From positions 174,725 through 238,724 of the forward strand of contig CAVTIX010000027.1 in the NCBI GenBank assembly GCA_963734725.1: DNA of 64,000 nt, read 5' to 3'. The translations under genes were made by a program, and so were the position numbers. Source of the stretch: DASXKD01 sp963734725. GTDB taxonomy: Bacteria; Actinomycetota; Actinomycetes; Streptosporangiales; Streptosporangiaceae. The stretch's first letter is position 1; every line of letters starts with the position of its first letter. The notes beneath the pieces are model-generated. The model did no database searches, was not told the origin of the DNA, and was given only the letters and a program-made list of their open reading frames with translations. Positions 17,615 to 25,511 of this stretch are shown one piece after another.

Positions 17615-17628
17615 GCAACCGGTTTCGC
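17615..17628. promoter_or_regulatory. LacI-type operator-like site in the APC/lacI divergent region
   Basis: GCAACCGGTTTCGC contains a CG-centred AACCGGTT palindrome typical of LacI-family operators. It is about 45 bases upstream of the permease GTG and in the region separating it from lacI, so autoregulation plus control of the permease/M24 pair is plausible. Confidence 0.45.
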
Positions 17629-17843
17629 AATTTTACGAATGGCTTGCGCACGGCGTCAATGGCCGGAATTTCATGCATAACGGCTGGCGGTGATGCCCGT
17701 ATTGCCCCGGCCCGGCTGGTTACCCCGCTAGCCAGTGGCGTCTCGCGCCGGGGCGGGCGGGGTACGCTCGGCTCATGACCCGGCCGACTGCGGTCCGCAA
17801 CCGGTCGCCTAAACCGCCGTGTCACCGGGCGCTGGAGCGGTAG

Positions 17844-18863
17844 ATGGCAACAATCCAGGACGTGGCCAAGACGGCCGGTGTGGCGGCATCGACGGTGTCC
17901 CGCTACCTGAACGGCCAGCTACGGGTAACCCCGGCCACCGAGGCCAGGCTGCTGGACGCGGTCGCCACCCTCGGCTACGTGGCCAACGTCCAGGCGAGGA
18001 ACCTGGCCCGGCGCCGCTCCGGGGCCATCGGCTTCGTGGTGCCGGAGATGAGCAACCCCTACTTCGGCGCGATCGCCGACCACGTGGTCGAGGCGGTGGA
18101 ACGCCGCGGCCTGATGGTGCTGCTCTGCTCGACGCGCAGCCAGGCGGTGAAGGAGTCGAGCTATATCGACCTGCTCGCGTCCGGTGCCATCGACGGGATG
18201 CTGTACCTCGGCTCGTTCCGGTCCAACGTACGGCTGGCGGCGGCGATCCACGGCGGGCTGCCGGTAGTCGTAGTGGACGAGCCGATCGCCGGGCTGCCCG
18301 AGGTGCACTCCGTGGTGATGGACGACTATTCCGGCGGGTACCAGGCCGCGAGCTACCTGGTGGCGCTCGGCCACCGCCGGATCGCGTTCGTCTCCGGCCC
18401 GGCCGAGCTTGGCTCGGTGGCCGAGCGATGGCGCGGCTACCGCGACGCGCTGGCCAAGGGCGGCATCGACCCGGCGGGCCAGATCATCGTGGCCGGGCAC
18501 TTCACCGAGCAGTTCGGGGCCAGCGCGCTGCCCCGGCTGCTCGCGGCGCCGCACCCGCCCACCGCGGCGTTCGTGGCCAGCGACTACATCGCGCTGGGCA
18601 TGCTGTCCGCGGCGGAGACGCACGGCGTCCGGGTGCCCGAGGACCTGTCCGTGGTCGGTTTCGACGACATCAGGTTCAGCCAGTACGTCCGGCCGCGGCT
18701 GACGACCGTCAGGTCGCCGGTCGAGCGCCTGGCCCAGACCGGCGTGGAACTGCTGTTCGACCGGCTGGCCGGGACGGCGGGCCCGGCCCGGACCGAGGTG
18801 CTTCCCGTGGAACTGATCGTCCGGGAGTCGGCCGGGGCCCCCGGGGAGAGCGAGGTCACATGA
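17844..18863 (+). CDS. LacI family transcriptional regulator
   Basis: A 339-residue LacI/GalR regulator. The N-terminal HTH and hinge are clear (TIQDVAKTAGVAASTVSRYL, VTPATEARLLDAVATLGYVA, NVQARNLARRRSGAIGFVVP). The periplasmic-binding-like effector domain includes SNPYFGAIADHVVEA, SVVGFDDIRFSQYVRPRLTT and the C-terminal ELIVRESAG. ATG 17844 follows GGAGCGG. It is divergent from the APC permease/M24 pair and overlaps the downstream amidotransferase-like gene by four bases. CG-centred operator-like sites occur in this divergent region and before the DUF917 operon. Confidence 0.92.
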   Translation: MATIQDVAKTAGVAASTVSRYLNGQLRVTPATEARLLDAVATLGYVANVQARNLARRRSGAIGFVVPEMSNPYFGAIADHVVEAVERRGLMVLLCSTRSQAVKESSYIDLLASGAIDGMLYLGSFRSNVRLAAAIHGGLPVVVVDEPIAGLPEVHSVVMDDYSGGYQAASYLVALGHRRIAFVSGPAELGSVAERWRGYRDALAKGGIDPAGQIIVAGHFTEQFGASALPRLLAAPHPPTAAFVASDYIALGMLSAAETHGVRVPEDLSVVGFDDIRFSQYVRPRLTTVRSPVERLAQTGVELLFDRLAGTAGPARTEVLPVELIVRESAGAPGESEVT

Positions 18864-19609
18864 TGCGGGTACTGCTTTGCGGCGAAAGCTGGGTCACGCA
18901 CAGTGTGCACGTCAAGGGGGTCGATTCGTTCAGCACAAGTTCCTACGTCGAAGGCGCCGGCCAGTTGCGCGCCGCACTCGCGGGTGCGGACGTGCAGGTC
19001 GACTACCTGCCGGGACACCTGGTGCCCGGGCAGTTCCCGGCGACCGCCGGCGACCTCGACGGCTACGACGCGGTGATCCTGAGCGACATCGGCGCCAACA
19101 GCCTGCTACTCGCGCCGCAGACCTTCGAGCAGTCCCGCCGCGCCCCCAACCGGCTCCACGCCGTGGAAGAGTACGTCCGCGCTGGTGGCGGGCTGCTGAT
19201 GATCGGGGGCTATCTGTCGTTCGCGGGGATCGAGGGCAAGGCGCGGTACCACGGCACACCGGTCGAGGCGGCGCTGCCGGTGCTGATCAGTGCCGTGGAT
19301 GACCGGGCCGAGCATCCCGAGGGGGTGGTCCCGGACGTCGTGCTGCCCGGCCACCCGGTGCTGCGCGGCGTTCCCGGGCCGTGGCCGGCCCTGCTCGGCT
19401 TCAACCAGGTGACCGCCCGGCCGGCCGCCGAGGTGGTGGTGCGCTGCGGCGACGACCCGGTGCTCGTGTGCGGCTCGCACTACGCCGGCCGGAGCGCGGT
19501 GTTCACCTCCGACTGCGCCCCGCACTGGGCGCCACCGGAGTTCCTGGACTGGCCCGGCTACCGGGCCCTGTGGCCGAACCTCATCGGCTGGCTGGCCGGC
19601 GCGGCGTAA
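18860..19609 (+). CDS. glutamine amidotransferase-like protein (COG5426-type, cytoplasmic)
   Basis: 249 residues of class I glutamine-amidotransferase-like fold. Recognised from the N-terminus VLLCGESWVTHSVHVKGVDS followed by SSYVEGAGQLRAAL, the DAVILSDIGANSLLL segment, the GGGLLMIGGYLSFAG elbow and a C-terminal FTSDCAPHWAPPEFLDWPGY. The usual nucleophile elbow has no Cys (GGYLSFAGI), so glutaminase activity is doubtful; this subfamily is often found beside sugar or amino-acid catabolic genes. ATG 18860 overlaps the lacI stop (ATGA), so it is co-translated with the regulator. Confidence 0.75.
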   Translation: MMRVLLCGESWVTHSVHVKGVDSFSTSSYVEGAGQLRAALAGADVQVDYLPGHLVPGQFPATAGDLDGYDAVILSDIGANSLLLAPQTFEQSRRAPNRLHAVEEYVRAGGGLLMIGGYLSFAGIEGKARYHGTPVEAALPVLISAVDDRAEHPEGVVPDVVLPGHPVLRGVPGPWPALLGFNQVTARPAAEVVVRCGDDPVLVCGSHYAGRSAVFTSDCAPHWAPPEFLDWPGYRALWPNLIGWLAGAA

Positions 19610-19639
19610 CGGGCGCCCCGGCGGCGGCGCGTCACGTAT

Positions 19640-19676
19640 TTGACCCTCACGTAGCGTCAGGCTGCACAGTGGACCC
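19640..19676 (+). promoter_or_regulatory. MerR-type promoter with operator dyad, probably leaderless
   Basis: A -35 box TTGACC (19640-19645) and a -10 box CACAGT (19665-19670) are separated by 19 bases, the elongated spacer typical of MerR-activated promoters. Within the spacer a dyad CCTCACG...CGTCAGG is visible. The -10 box ends 6 bases before the GTG at 19677, so the mRNA probably starts at or very near the start codon. Indicates autoregulation of the adjacent merR-type gene. Confidence 0.6.
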
Positions 19677-20463
19677 GTGGACGGTTACACGGTTGGCGAG
19701 GTGGCCCGCCTGGCCCGCATCTCGGTGCGGACGCTGCACCACTACGACGGCATCGGGCTGCTGACGCCGAGCGCGCGCAGCGCGGGCGGCTACCGCCTGT
19801 ACTCCGAGTCCGACCTGGACCGGCTGCGCCGGGTCCTGTTCTACCGGGAACTGGAGTTCGGCCTGGACCAGATCGCGGAGATCCTCGCCGACGCGGCCAC
19901 CGGAACCGACGACCACCTGCGCAGGCAGCACCGGCCTCTGCGCGAGCGGCGCGCCCGCGACGAGGCGCTGCTGCGCGCGATCGAGAAGGAAGTGGAGGCA
20001 CGGGCCATGGGCATCTCGCTCACCCCCGAGGAGCAGTTCGAGATATTCGGCACCGACAAGCTCGGCGAGGCCACCGAGGAGGCCAGGCAGCGCTGGGGCG
20101 ACACGGACGCCTGGCAGGAGTCACAGCGGCGCAGCGCCGCCTACACCAAGGACGACTGGATCGCCATCAAGGGCGAGGCCGACGCCAGCATCAACGGGTT
20201 CGCCGAGGCCATCCGGTCCGGCGAGCCCGCCACCGGGCAGGTGGCGGTGGACCTGGCCGAGGCGCACCGCCAGCACATCTCGCGATGGTTCTACGACTGC
20301 GACTACGACATGCACCGCGGCCTGGCCGACATCTACGTGTCTGACCCCCGGTTCACCGCCGCGCTACGACGACATCGAGCCAGGGTTCTCGCAGTACGTC
20401 CACGACGCCATCTACGCGAACGCCGCCCGCGGGCCGGGCCGGAGCCAGGCCGGGGCCGGCTGA
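19677..20463 (+). CDS. MerR family regulator with TipAS antibiotic-recognition domain (frameshifted)
   Basis: The N-terminal MerR HTH (YTVGEVARLARISVRTLHHY, DGIGLLTPSARS, GYRLYSESDLDRL) is followed by the dimerisation helix and a TipAS domain (LTPEEQFEIFGTD..., HRQHISRWFYDCDYDMHRGL). Such proteins sense thiopeptides or other multidrug ligands and activate their own promoter. Near 20363 the frame changes; reading one base over restores the expected end YDDIEPGFSQYVHDAIYANA and a stop at 20463 (about 262 aa), while the unshifted frame runs on through repetitive DNA to 20753. The break is probably a sequencing indel. Confidence 0.75.
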
Positions 20464-20511
20464 CTTCGAGGATTCACCTGCGAAAAGCGCAACTATCTCC
20501 AGCCGGGCTGT

Positions 20512-20525
20512 CACGACATGTCGTG
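20512..20525. repeat. 14-bp perfect palindrome downstream of merR
   Basis: CACGACATGTCGTG is self-complementary and sits about 50 bases after the merR stop. It could be part of a terminator or a dimer-binding site; nothing more can be said. Confidence 0.4.
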
Positions 20526-20579
20526 CGTGACTGCGCGCCGCACATGGCGCAGGGCGCGGCGGGCAGGCGCCCGCCGCGC

Positions 20580-20722
20580 CCCCTCGCGTCTCCGGTCGGC
20601 GCCCCCTCGCGTCTCCGGTCGGCGCCTCGCGTCTCCGGTCGGCGCCCTCGCGTCTCCGGTCGGCGCCCCCTCGCGTCTCCGGTCGGCGCCCCCTCGCGTT
20701 TCCGGTCGGCGCGCCCTCGCGG
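20580..20722. repeat. tandem array of about six 21-24 bp GC-rich units
   Basis: Units of the form CTCGCGTCTCCGGTCGGCG(C)C follow one another directly with length variation at the CCC run. Copies are contiguous with no spacers, so this is a minisatellite and not a CRISPR array. Together with 20464-20872 it makes up the gene-free stretch between convergent merR and the TIGR03086 gene. Confidence 0.8.
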
Positions 20723-20739
20723 TCGGTCCCGCGACCCCT

Positions 20740-20769
20740 GCCGTTTCGCGTGATATCACGCGAAACGGC
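20740..20769. terminator. 30-bp perfect palindrome, possible bidirectional terminator or dimer site
   Basis: A perfect inverted repeat centred on GATATC (20755), with arms GCCGTTTCGCGTGAT and its complement and no loop. It lies between convergent genes (merR ending at 20463, TIGR03086-type ending at 20873). As RNA it would fold from either strand; as DNA it could also bind a symmetric protein. No U-tract follows on the + strand. Confidence 0.4.
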
Positions 20770-20872
20770 CGGTTTGGCGTCCGGTTTGCCCGGTATGGGC
20801 GTGCGTTTCGAGTGAAAAGGCACCGATGAGGGCTCGAGCGAGACGGCGGGATCAGGCCGGATAGCCCGGCGG

Positions 20873-21481
20873 TCAGGCGGGGGACCAGCCCGGGTCGCGT
20901 CCGGCGAGCGCGACCACCCGGTCCAGCAGCGGTGCCTCCGGTAGCAGCACCGTCGCCGGGCCAAACGGCACCTCCGGGCCGCTCGGCGCATCCGGGCTGG
21001 CGAACATCTCCAGGAACTGACGTGCAGCCTCCAGCACGTCGGGCTCGCACGTGTAGGGCTGCTTAGACGCGCGGGCCACGTCCCAGCCGTGCACCGCCAG
21101 CTCGTCGGCGAGGACCAGGCCGACCGTCTCCGCCGGGGTGTCCGTGCCGGCGATCCTGGTCATCCCCAGCCAGGCGGCGGGGTCCTGCCAGGCCAGCCCC
21201 AGGGCTCTGAGGTCCCGGGGGATGAGCTCCCGCCAGTCCGCGGGCAGCCGGGCGGCGTCACCCGCCGGTGGCTGGCCGGTCCGCGCGTCGAGCTCCTTGC
21301 GGGCGGCGGCCGTGAAGGCGATGGCCAGGCCGCCGACATGCTCGATCAGGTCACCGAGCGCGTACGCCGGGCAGGGCGTCGGCCGTGCCAGGTCCTCGTC
21401 CGCGATGTTGGCCACCAGGTCCGCCAGCCTGCGCGCGGCCGGCCCAAGATCGATTTCGCTCACAGGTTCAGCCATGCTCAT
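20873..21481 (-). CDS. TIGR03086 family protein (DinB/mycothiol-dependent isomerase-like fold)
   Basis: A 202-residue protein with the N-terminal pattern of this actinobacterial family: LADLVANIADEDLARPTPCP, YALGDLIEHVGGLAIAF and later DELAVHGWDVARAS with the metal-binding HGWDVA His. Members share the maleylpyruvate-isomerase/DinB four-helix fold and are thought to bind metal and possibly mycothiol. ATG 21481 overlaps the stop of the upstream TetR gene (ATGA), so they form one transcription unit and the regulator probably controls it. Confidence 0.8.
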   Translation of the reverse strand: MSMAEPVSEIDLGPAARRLADLVANIADEDLARPTPCPAYALGDLIEHVGGLAIAFTAAARKELDARTGQPPAGDAARLPADWRELIPRDLRALGLAWQDPAAWLGMTRIAGTDTPAETVGLVLADELAVHGWDVARASKQPYTCEPDVLEAARQFLEMFASPDAPSGPEVPFGPATVLLPEAPLLDRVVALAGRDPGWSPA

Positions 21482-22404
21482 AGACAGTACGACGCCGCCG
21501 GCACCGATGACTCATCGAGTGCGAACGGGCGCCCGAGGCGTTTCCTAGCCGCCCGACGAGGTGGGCTGGCCGGCCGGGGGGCTGAGCGCCTGGGGCGGCC
21601 TGACCGGCTGGGCAGGCCTGAGCGGCCGGGGCGGGCTGAGCGGCCGGGCCGGGCTGAGCCGGCCTGGGCGGCCTGAGCGCTTGGAGCGGGCTGAGCGCCT
21701 GGAGCGGGTTGACCGGCCGGGCTGGGCTGGCGGGCCGGGGCGGTGAGGCTGGCCAGGAGGCTGTCCGCGGCGACCTGGAACCGCCCGGCGTCGCCGTAGG
21801 GCCGGGTGACCAGCATGGCCCCCTCCAGCCCGCTGATGATCATCCGCGCGTTGTCGCGGGCCGCGCCGGTGAACTCCAGGCTGCCTTCCTTTCGCCCCTG
21901 CTCCAGGACCGCTTGCAGCCAGGCCTCGTTATGGTCGAAGAACTCCAGCACGGCGGACTGCATCGGGCCGGGCAGCGTCGGGTACTCGGCCGCCAGCATC
22001 CCGCACAGGCACATCCGCTGCTGGCTGAGCACGTCCGCATACAGCGAGGCGTAGGCGCCGAGCTTGGCTGGTGCACTGGTCCCGTCGCTGTCCGCGGCGT
22101 CGAGCGCGGCGTAGAACCGGGTGGCGTAGCGGGCGATCAGGGCCTCCCCCAGATCGGCCTTGGTCGCGAAGTGGTAGTGCAGCGAGGCCTTGGTGATCTG
22201 CAGTTCGGCGGCGATGTCGGCATAGCTGAATCCGTTGAAACCGCGCACCTGGACCAGGCGCTCCGCCGCATCAAGCACCCGCGACGCGGTCGGCGCCTGC
22301 GCCGCACTACGCCCGGCGTTCCCGCTCCGCCCAGTGCTCCCGCTGTTCCCAGTGCTCCCGCTGCTCCCGGTGCGCTCGCCGCCTCCGCCTCTCGCTACGC
22401 TCAC
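21478..22404 (-). CDS. TetR/AcrR family regulator with repetitive N- and C-terminal tails
   Basis: 308 residues. The HTH core is at about 35-85 (RVLDAAERLVQVRGFNGFSY, ADIAAELQITKASLHYHFAT), followed by a TetR_C-like domain (LCGMLAAEYPTLPGPMQ). Unusual Gly/Ser/Thr-rich N-terminal and Pro/Ala/Ser/Arg-rich C-terminal tails (about 100 residues, coded by repetitive DNA at 21550-21720) extend it beyond the usual 190-210 residues. GTG 22404 has a GGAGGAG-like site. Divergent from 22594, with two palindromic operators between. Confidence 0.8.
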   Translation of the reverse strand: MSVARGGGGERTGSSGSTGNSGSTGRSGNAGRSAAQAPTASRVLDAAERLVQVRGFNGFSYADIAAELQITKASLHYHFATKADLGEALIARYATRFYAALDAADSDGTSAPAKLGAYASLYADVLSQQRMCLCGMLAAEYPTLPGPMQSAVLEFFDHNEAWLQAVLEQGRKEGSLEFTGAARDNARMIISGLEGAMLVTRPYGDAGRFQVAADSLLASLTAPARQPSPAGQPAPGAQPAPSAQAAQAGSARPGRSARPGRSGLPSRSGRPRRSAPRPASPPRRAARKRLGRPFALDESSVPAASYCL

Positions 22405-22510
22405 GCCGCTCCTCCGACTCGGACCGATCCGCCCGCCTTCACTGCTCCAGGCACCGCATCTCCAAGAGCACGGCTTGGGCGAAGCCTTCCAGAGCTTGAC
22501 CCGCGGGACC

Positions 22511-22557
22511 TTGACTCCTTACCTATTAGTAGGTAAGGATCTGACCTATCAGTAGGT
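22511..22557. promoter_or_regulatory. divergent promoter with two tandem TetR-type operators
   Basis: Two dyads share the ACCTA-N4-TAGGT core: TTACCTA-TTAG-TAGGTAA (22519-22536) and ACCTA-TCAG-TAGGT (22544-22557), with centres about 23 bases apart. A promoter-like pair TTGACT (22511-22516) and TAAGGA (22534-22539), spacing 17, overlaps the first dyad in the + direction. This is the classical layout for a TetR repressor controlling itself and a divergent target. Confidence 0.65.
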
Positions 22558-22593
22558 AGGATATCGCGTCAGCGATCTGCCGTGGGGGGCGCC

Positions 22594-23160
22594 ATGCCTG
22601 ACATCGCCGAACTACACGCACAAGCACTCGACCAGACCGGCCGCGTCGTTGCCGGTATCCCCGCCGATCGGTGGCGGTCGGCCACCCCTTGCGACGGCTG
22701 GGACGTGCGCGCGCTTCTCAACCACCTGGTCGCGGGCAACCTCTGGGCCGCCGAACTGGCGGCCGGGGGAACCATCGGTGGCGTCGGGGATCGCCTCGAC
22801 GGCGACCTGCTGGGCACCGACCCGGCCGGTGCCTACACCGCGTCGGCGGACGACGCCGCCGCGGTGTTCCGCAAGCCCGGTGCCATGGACGCGCCATGCG
22901 CGGTGTCCTATGGACCGGTGCCGGGCTCGGTCTACGCAGGTCACCGGTTCCTCGACGTGTTCGTCCACGGCTGGGACCTGGCGGTGGCCACCGGTCAGGA
23001 TGCCGAGCTGGATCCGGCCCTGATGAAGGCGTGCCGCGAGGTCATCGAGCCGCAGCTAGCGGCGTTCCGCGGCGCGGGCGCGCTCGGCGCGGAACTGCCT
23101 ACCCCGGCTGGCGCGACTGCCCAGGACCGGTTCCTGGCCATGCTCGGCCGGCACGGCTGA
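22594..23160 (+). CDS. maleylpyruvate isomerase/TIGR03086-type mycothiol-dependent fold protein
   Basis: 188 residues; the N-terminus matches the family (QALDQTGRVVAGIPADRWRS, ATPCDGWDVRALLNHLVAGN) and the metal-binding HGWDLA motif is present (LDVFVHGWDLAVATG). ATG 22594 is preferred over GTG 22582 because GGGGGG at 22584-22589 is correctly placed. It lies directly behind the TetR operators and is likely the main repressed target, perhaps a detoxification enzyme. The APH-like gene starts 5 bases after its stop. Confidence 0.8.
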   Translation: MPDIAELHAQALDQTGRVVAGIPADRWRSATPCDGWDVRALLNHLVAGNLWAAELAAGGTIGGVGDRLDGDLLGTDPAGAYTASADDAAAVFRKPGAMDAPCAVSYGPVPGSVYAGHRFLDVFVHGWDLAVATGQDAELDPALMKACREVIEPQLAAFRGAGALGAELPTPAGATAQDRFLAMLGRHG

Positions 23161-23165
23161 CCGCC

Positions 23166-24166
23166 ATGATCGCCGGCCCCGTGACCGGAGTCCTGGCCCG
23201 GGCGACATCGGTCGAGGGCGTCCGTCCCAGCGATGCCCGGGCCGGCGCCGACTACGAGCGGGTGACGGCCGATGGGCTGTCCTACTTCCTCAAGCGGCTC
23301 AGCCCGGCGACCGACTGGATCATGCGGGTCACCGGGGATCACGTGCACCGTCCCTACCTGGTGTGGCGGGCCGGGATCATGGACAAGGCCCCGGAGTGCA
23401 TCGACCACACAGTCGTGGCCATGGAGGTGGCCGGCACCGGCGACCAGGCCGTCCTGTCCGTGCTCATGCGCGATATCGGACCGTGCCTGGTGCCCTCCGG
23501 CGACGCACCAGTGCCGCAGGCCCAGCACGAGGCGTTCCTCGCACACATGGCCGAGCTGTCGGCGGCGTTCTGGGGCTGGCACGACGACATCGGGCTGACC
23601 ACGATGGCGCAGCGGGCGAGGTTCTTCGCCCCGGACAACATCGCCGGGGAACTCGCCGCGGACGACGTGCCGGGGCCGATTGCCGCCGCGGCGGCAGGCT
23701 GGCAGCGCCTGCCAGAACGCTCGGCGCTGCTCTGGGACATCGCGCGGCTGGTGCACGAGCGGCCCGAGGTGATCAGCGGCCCGATCGCCGACACGCCGTG
23801 CACCTTCCTGCACGGCGACTGGAAGATGGGCAACCTCGGCAGCCATCCGGATGGCCGCACGATACTGCTCGACTGGGCCTACCCGGGCTCGGGCCGGCCT
23901 GCTGGGACCTGTGCTGGTACCTCGCCCTCAACCGGGCCCGGCTGCCCGAACCGAAGGAAGCGGCGATCGACCGGTACCGGACAGCGCTTGAGGCCAGCGG
24001 CATCAGGACCGCGCCGTGGTGGGAGCGCCAGCTTGACCTGTGCATGATCGGCATCATGGCGGCCTTTGGCTGGGAGAAGGCGCTCGGCGACGCGGGCGAG
24101 CTGGTCTGGTGGGAGGACAGGATCGCTGGGGCGGTCGCCCGCTGCGGAATCCGCGTTGGCCGGTGA
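23166..24166 (+). CDS. phosphotransferase (APH/choline-kinase-like), frameshifted
   Basis: The product resembles aminoglycoside phosphotransferase-like kinases: catalytic loop FLHGDWKMGNLG with the HGDxxxxN pattern, then the metal Asp in ILLDWAYPG, and a downstream segment CWDLCWYLALNRARLPEPKE. The frame changes near 23890, inside GGGCTCGGGCCGG, between the DWAYPG motif and WDLCWYLAL. One base less restores a continuous protein of about 332 residues ending at 24166. Substrate unknown. It follows the isomerase-like gene closely and overlaps nothing; the methyltransferase starts 4 bases after its stop, suggesting an operon. Confidence 0.7.
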
Positions 24167-24170
24167 CCCG

Positions 24171-24959
24171 GTGCCCATCGATCACTACGCCTGGTCCGGC
24201 GAACGGTGGGCGCGCGGCGCGGAACTCGTGTACGGACCGATCGCAGCCGAACTGGTCGCGTCGAGCCCGCACCCGCTGACCGGCCGAACCGTACTCGACG
24301 CCGGCGCTGGCACGGGTGCCGCCAGCGCCGCGCTGCGCCGCCGACAGGCGCGGACGCTGGCCGTGGACCTGTCGGCCGGCATGCTGGCCTGGCACGCAGC
24401 GTCCCGGCCGCCATGCGCCGTGGCGGACATCCGCGCCTTGCCGCTGGGCACCGGCTCTGTGGACGATGCGGTTGCGGCGTTCGTGCTGAACCACCTCACC
24501 GAGCCGGCCGCCGGCCTGGCCGAACTCGCCCGCGTGACCAGGCCGGCCGGTGCCGTCCTCGCGGCCGTGTTCGGCAATGACAGCCACAGCGACGCCCGGG
24601 ACCGGATCGACGCGGCCGCCTTGGCCGCCGGATGGCAGGTCCCTGACTGGTACCGCGAGCTCAAAACGGCCGCGGCGCCCATCCTGGGCACCGCCGCGGC
24701 CATGGCCGGCGCTGCCCGCGCGGTGGGCCTTACCGCGGTATACGCCGAGGAGCGGGAGGTCGACGTCGGCGTCAGCCAGGCCGGACCGCTCGTCCGCTAC
24801 CGGCTGAGTCACCCGGTCTTCGCCGCCTGGCTCGATATTATTGGACCGCACCACGCACAAGCGTTCGCCCTCCGCGCAGAGCAGGCGGTCGGCGATGAGA
24901 TGGAGCCATTCCGGCCCGCCGTCGTCTTCCTCCGCGCGCTCGCCCCCTGCCGCGCCTAG
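24171..24959 (+). CDS. class I SAM-dependent methyltransferase
   Basis: 262 residues. Motif I is VLDAGAGTGAASAAL (about residues 37-51), the acidic post-I position is LAVDLSAGML, motif II/III region VDDAVAAFVLNHLTEPAAGL, then ELARVTRPAGAVLAAVFG. This is the Methyltransf_11/25 type acting on a small molecule. GTG 24171 gives a natural N-terminus (VPIDHYAWSGERWARGAELV); TTG 24156 would add five residues. Last gene of the TetR-linked small-molecule group. Confidence 0.8.
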   Translation: MPIDHYAWSGERWARGAELVYGPIAAELVASSPHPLTGRTVLDAGAGTGAASAALRRRQARTLAVDLSAGMLAWHAASRPPCAVADIRALPLGTGSVDDAVAAFVLNHLTEPAAGLAELARVTRPAGAVLAAVFGNDSHSDARDRIDAAALAAGWQVPDWYRELKTAAAPILGTAAAMAGAARAVGLTAVYAEEREVDVGVSQAGPLVRYRLSHPVFAAWLDIIGPHHAQAFALRAEQAVGDEMEPFRPAVVFLRALAPCRA

Positions 24960-25312
24960 TCCCCGGCTGCGCCTAGTGATACAGCACATGGCCGCCGGTA
25001 CACAGCCTCGGCGCTGACCAGCAACCGCCCACAGCGGGGCCTGGCCGGGCCAGGTTGGCGAGACCAGGCGCAGATGGCCGCCGGAGGGCACCGGCTCTGT
25101 CCGACTTACTCCGTACAGTGGAAGGTGTTCGAACTGACATTCGAAGTAAATCACCGCTAGCGCCATAGCTCGTACTTATGTTCTAATTAGAGGCATGGTT
25201 CAGGTCATGCCGCCGACGGGGATCCGGTCAGCCGTATCTGGTCCAAGCAGCGTGTCGCCTGCCACGTCATGGTCTGGCACCGGCGCCGCATGGGCTGACG
25301 GGATCCTGCGCC
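24960..25312. other. gene-free region with AT-richer promoter-like segment
   Basis: I see no convincing gene here. From about 25125 the base composition becomes AT-richer than its surroundings. It holds a GTTCGAAC palindrome (25127-25134), a second TTCGAA (25140-25145) and runs such as CTTATGTTCTAATTAG (25177-25192). This is the likely promoter/operator of the downstream envelope cluster. Confidence 0.4.
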
Positions 25313-25507
25313 ATGACGCGCCGCACCGTCAATCCCTACGCGCGGCTGGCTATCCGGGCAACCAGGGGCGCGGGCGGGGCGCCAGCTCCGCCGGGCAGCA
25401 GGGCGCTCTGTGCTGTGGGCCTGACGGTCAGCCACCGCAGACAGCGGGTCCCGTCGCGGTCGCGACCAGACTGTGCACGCCAGGCACCGGCAGCACGCCG
25501 GAGGTGA
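25313..25507 (+). CDS. possible small protein ahead of the envelope cluster
   Basis: ATG 25313 opens a 64-residue Arg/Ala-rich reading frame (MTRRTVNPYARLAIRATRG) whose TGA lies in the GGAGGTGA that serves as ribosome-binding site for the next gene. I do not recognise it. The operon-like spacing supports it, but composition alone could also produce such a frame. Confidence 0.25.
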   Translation: MTRRTVNPYARLAIRATRGAGGAPAPPGSRALCAVGLTVSHRRQRVPSRSRPDCARQAPAARRR

Positions 25508-25511
25508 GATT

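Noticed and set aside
15912..17693. 593-codon + strand frame opposite the M24 and permease genes
   Set aside because: Charged low-complexity translation typical of a shadow frame; the minus strand encodes a membrane permease with recognisable motifs.
20580..20722. Possible CRISPR array
   Set aside because: Units are directly adjacent, with no unique spacers and no cas genes.
25172..25187. LexA/SOS box upstream of the envelope cluster
   Set aside because: CGTACTTATGTTCT differs from the GAAC-N4-GTTC consensus in an essential position.
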